Shown here: piece by piece, positions 15,155 to 15,159 of the stretch
How the letters are laid out: every line of letters begins with the position of its first letter
Position numbering within the stretch: the first letter of the stretch is position 1
Assembly: GCA_030263295.1 (NCBI GenBank)
Contig: SZOS01000057.1
Coordinates: 1-15,159 of the forward strand
Length of the DNA: 15,159 nt
Direction of reading: 5' to 3'
Source of the DNA: Dokdonella_A sp014338185
GTDB taxonomy: Bacteria > Pseudomonadota > Gammaproteobacteria > Xanthomonadales > Rhodanobacteraceae
The notes under the pieces: generated by a model
Databases searched by the model: none
What the model saw: the letters and a program-made list of their open reading frames with translations, nothing else
What the model was told of the DNA's origin: nothing
Made by a program: the position numbers and the translations under genes

Positions 15155-15159
15155 ATTGC

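Larger units (their letters stand above)
14486..15159. other. 674-bp gene-free, hairpin-dense intergenic region upstream of the RND gene
   Basis: I see no supportable gene here. The longest frame (minus strand, 14482-15156, 224 codons) consists of translated repeats. The region holds a 57-bp core direct repeat, a 15-bp AT-rich perfect hairpin and at least seven GC-rich hairpins, and it continues to the window edge. Transcription of the RND gene must cross or start within it. It resembles intergenic repeat mosaics that I associate with Xanthomonadales-type genomes; that is recollection, not a search result. Confidence 0.7.

Noticed and set aside
14482..15156. 224-codon minus-strand frame ending in an ATGA overlap with the RND gene
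   Set aside because: It is built from direct repeats and hairpins, with no domain and no purifying signature between the repeat copies. It is kept only as a finding to test.
14486..15159. CRISPR array or insertion sequence in the repeat-rich region
   Set aside because: There are only two direct-repeat copies with a non-spacer-like interval, the hairpins differ from one another, and there is no transposase frame or terminal inverted repeat pair with target duplication.

Overview
The window is about 70% GC, with long shadow reading frames on both strands. The gene content (TonB-dependent receptor, SSS-type hybrid kinase, RND pump, O-acetylhomoserine sulfhydrylase) and an intergenic hairpin repeat of a kind I associate with Xanthomonadales-type genomes suggest a gammaproteobacterium of the order Xanthomonadales/Lysobacterales. 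That placement is an inference. There are no rRNA, tRNA or CRISPR features and no insertion sequence.

Layout, left to right. (1) The C-terminal three quarters of a TonB-dependent outer-membrane receptor, entering from the left edge, followed by a GC-rich hairpin. (2) An exported, type-2 (circularly permuted) polyhydroxybutyrate depolymerase-like esterase. (3) A convergent minus-strand pair: a SnoaL/DUF4440-like lipoprotein and a small membrane protein. (4) A 1099-residue sensor kinase with the SSS-PAS-HisKA-HATPase-REC architecture of the acetate-switch kinases CrbS/MxtR. (5) O-acetylhomoserine sulfhydrylase (metY). (6) On the minus strand, a NarL/LuxR response regulator of the kind that partners such kinases (CrbR/ErdR-like). 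(7) Divergent from it, an exported D-(-)-3-hydroxybutyrate oligomer hydrolase. (8) On the minus strand, an HAE1-family RND efflux permease resembling MdtB/MdtC. (9) A 674-bp gene-free stretch packed with hairpins and a direct repeat, running to the right edge.

How the genes may fit together. Two enzymes of extracellular or periplasmic polyhydroxybutyrate breakdown, a depolymerase and an oligomer hydrolase, flank a probable two-component system of a class known to control acetate/acetyl-CoA metabolism. The gene between kinase and regulator, metY, makes an enzyme that releases acetate as by-product. The regulator and the oligomer hydrolase share a 115-bp divergent intergenic region that holds a 22-bp near-perfect palindrome. 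Both genes there also show a TAnnnT motif exactly 6 nt before the ATG and lack a Shine-Dalgarno sequence, which suggests leaderless transcripts. The palindrome would then sit near -42 of the hydrolase, a classic activator position. This suggests a small C2/C4-carbon scavenging and sensing locus, but that is a hypothesis from gene order and motifs only.

The most structured non-coding DNA is at the right end (14486-15159). It has a 15-bp perfect hairpin and seven further hairpins. Their stems differ in sequence, but most of their tips share a TCC/TCG-centred motif. A 57-bp core repeat also occurs twice at a 96-bp period.
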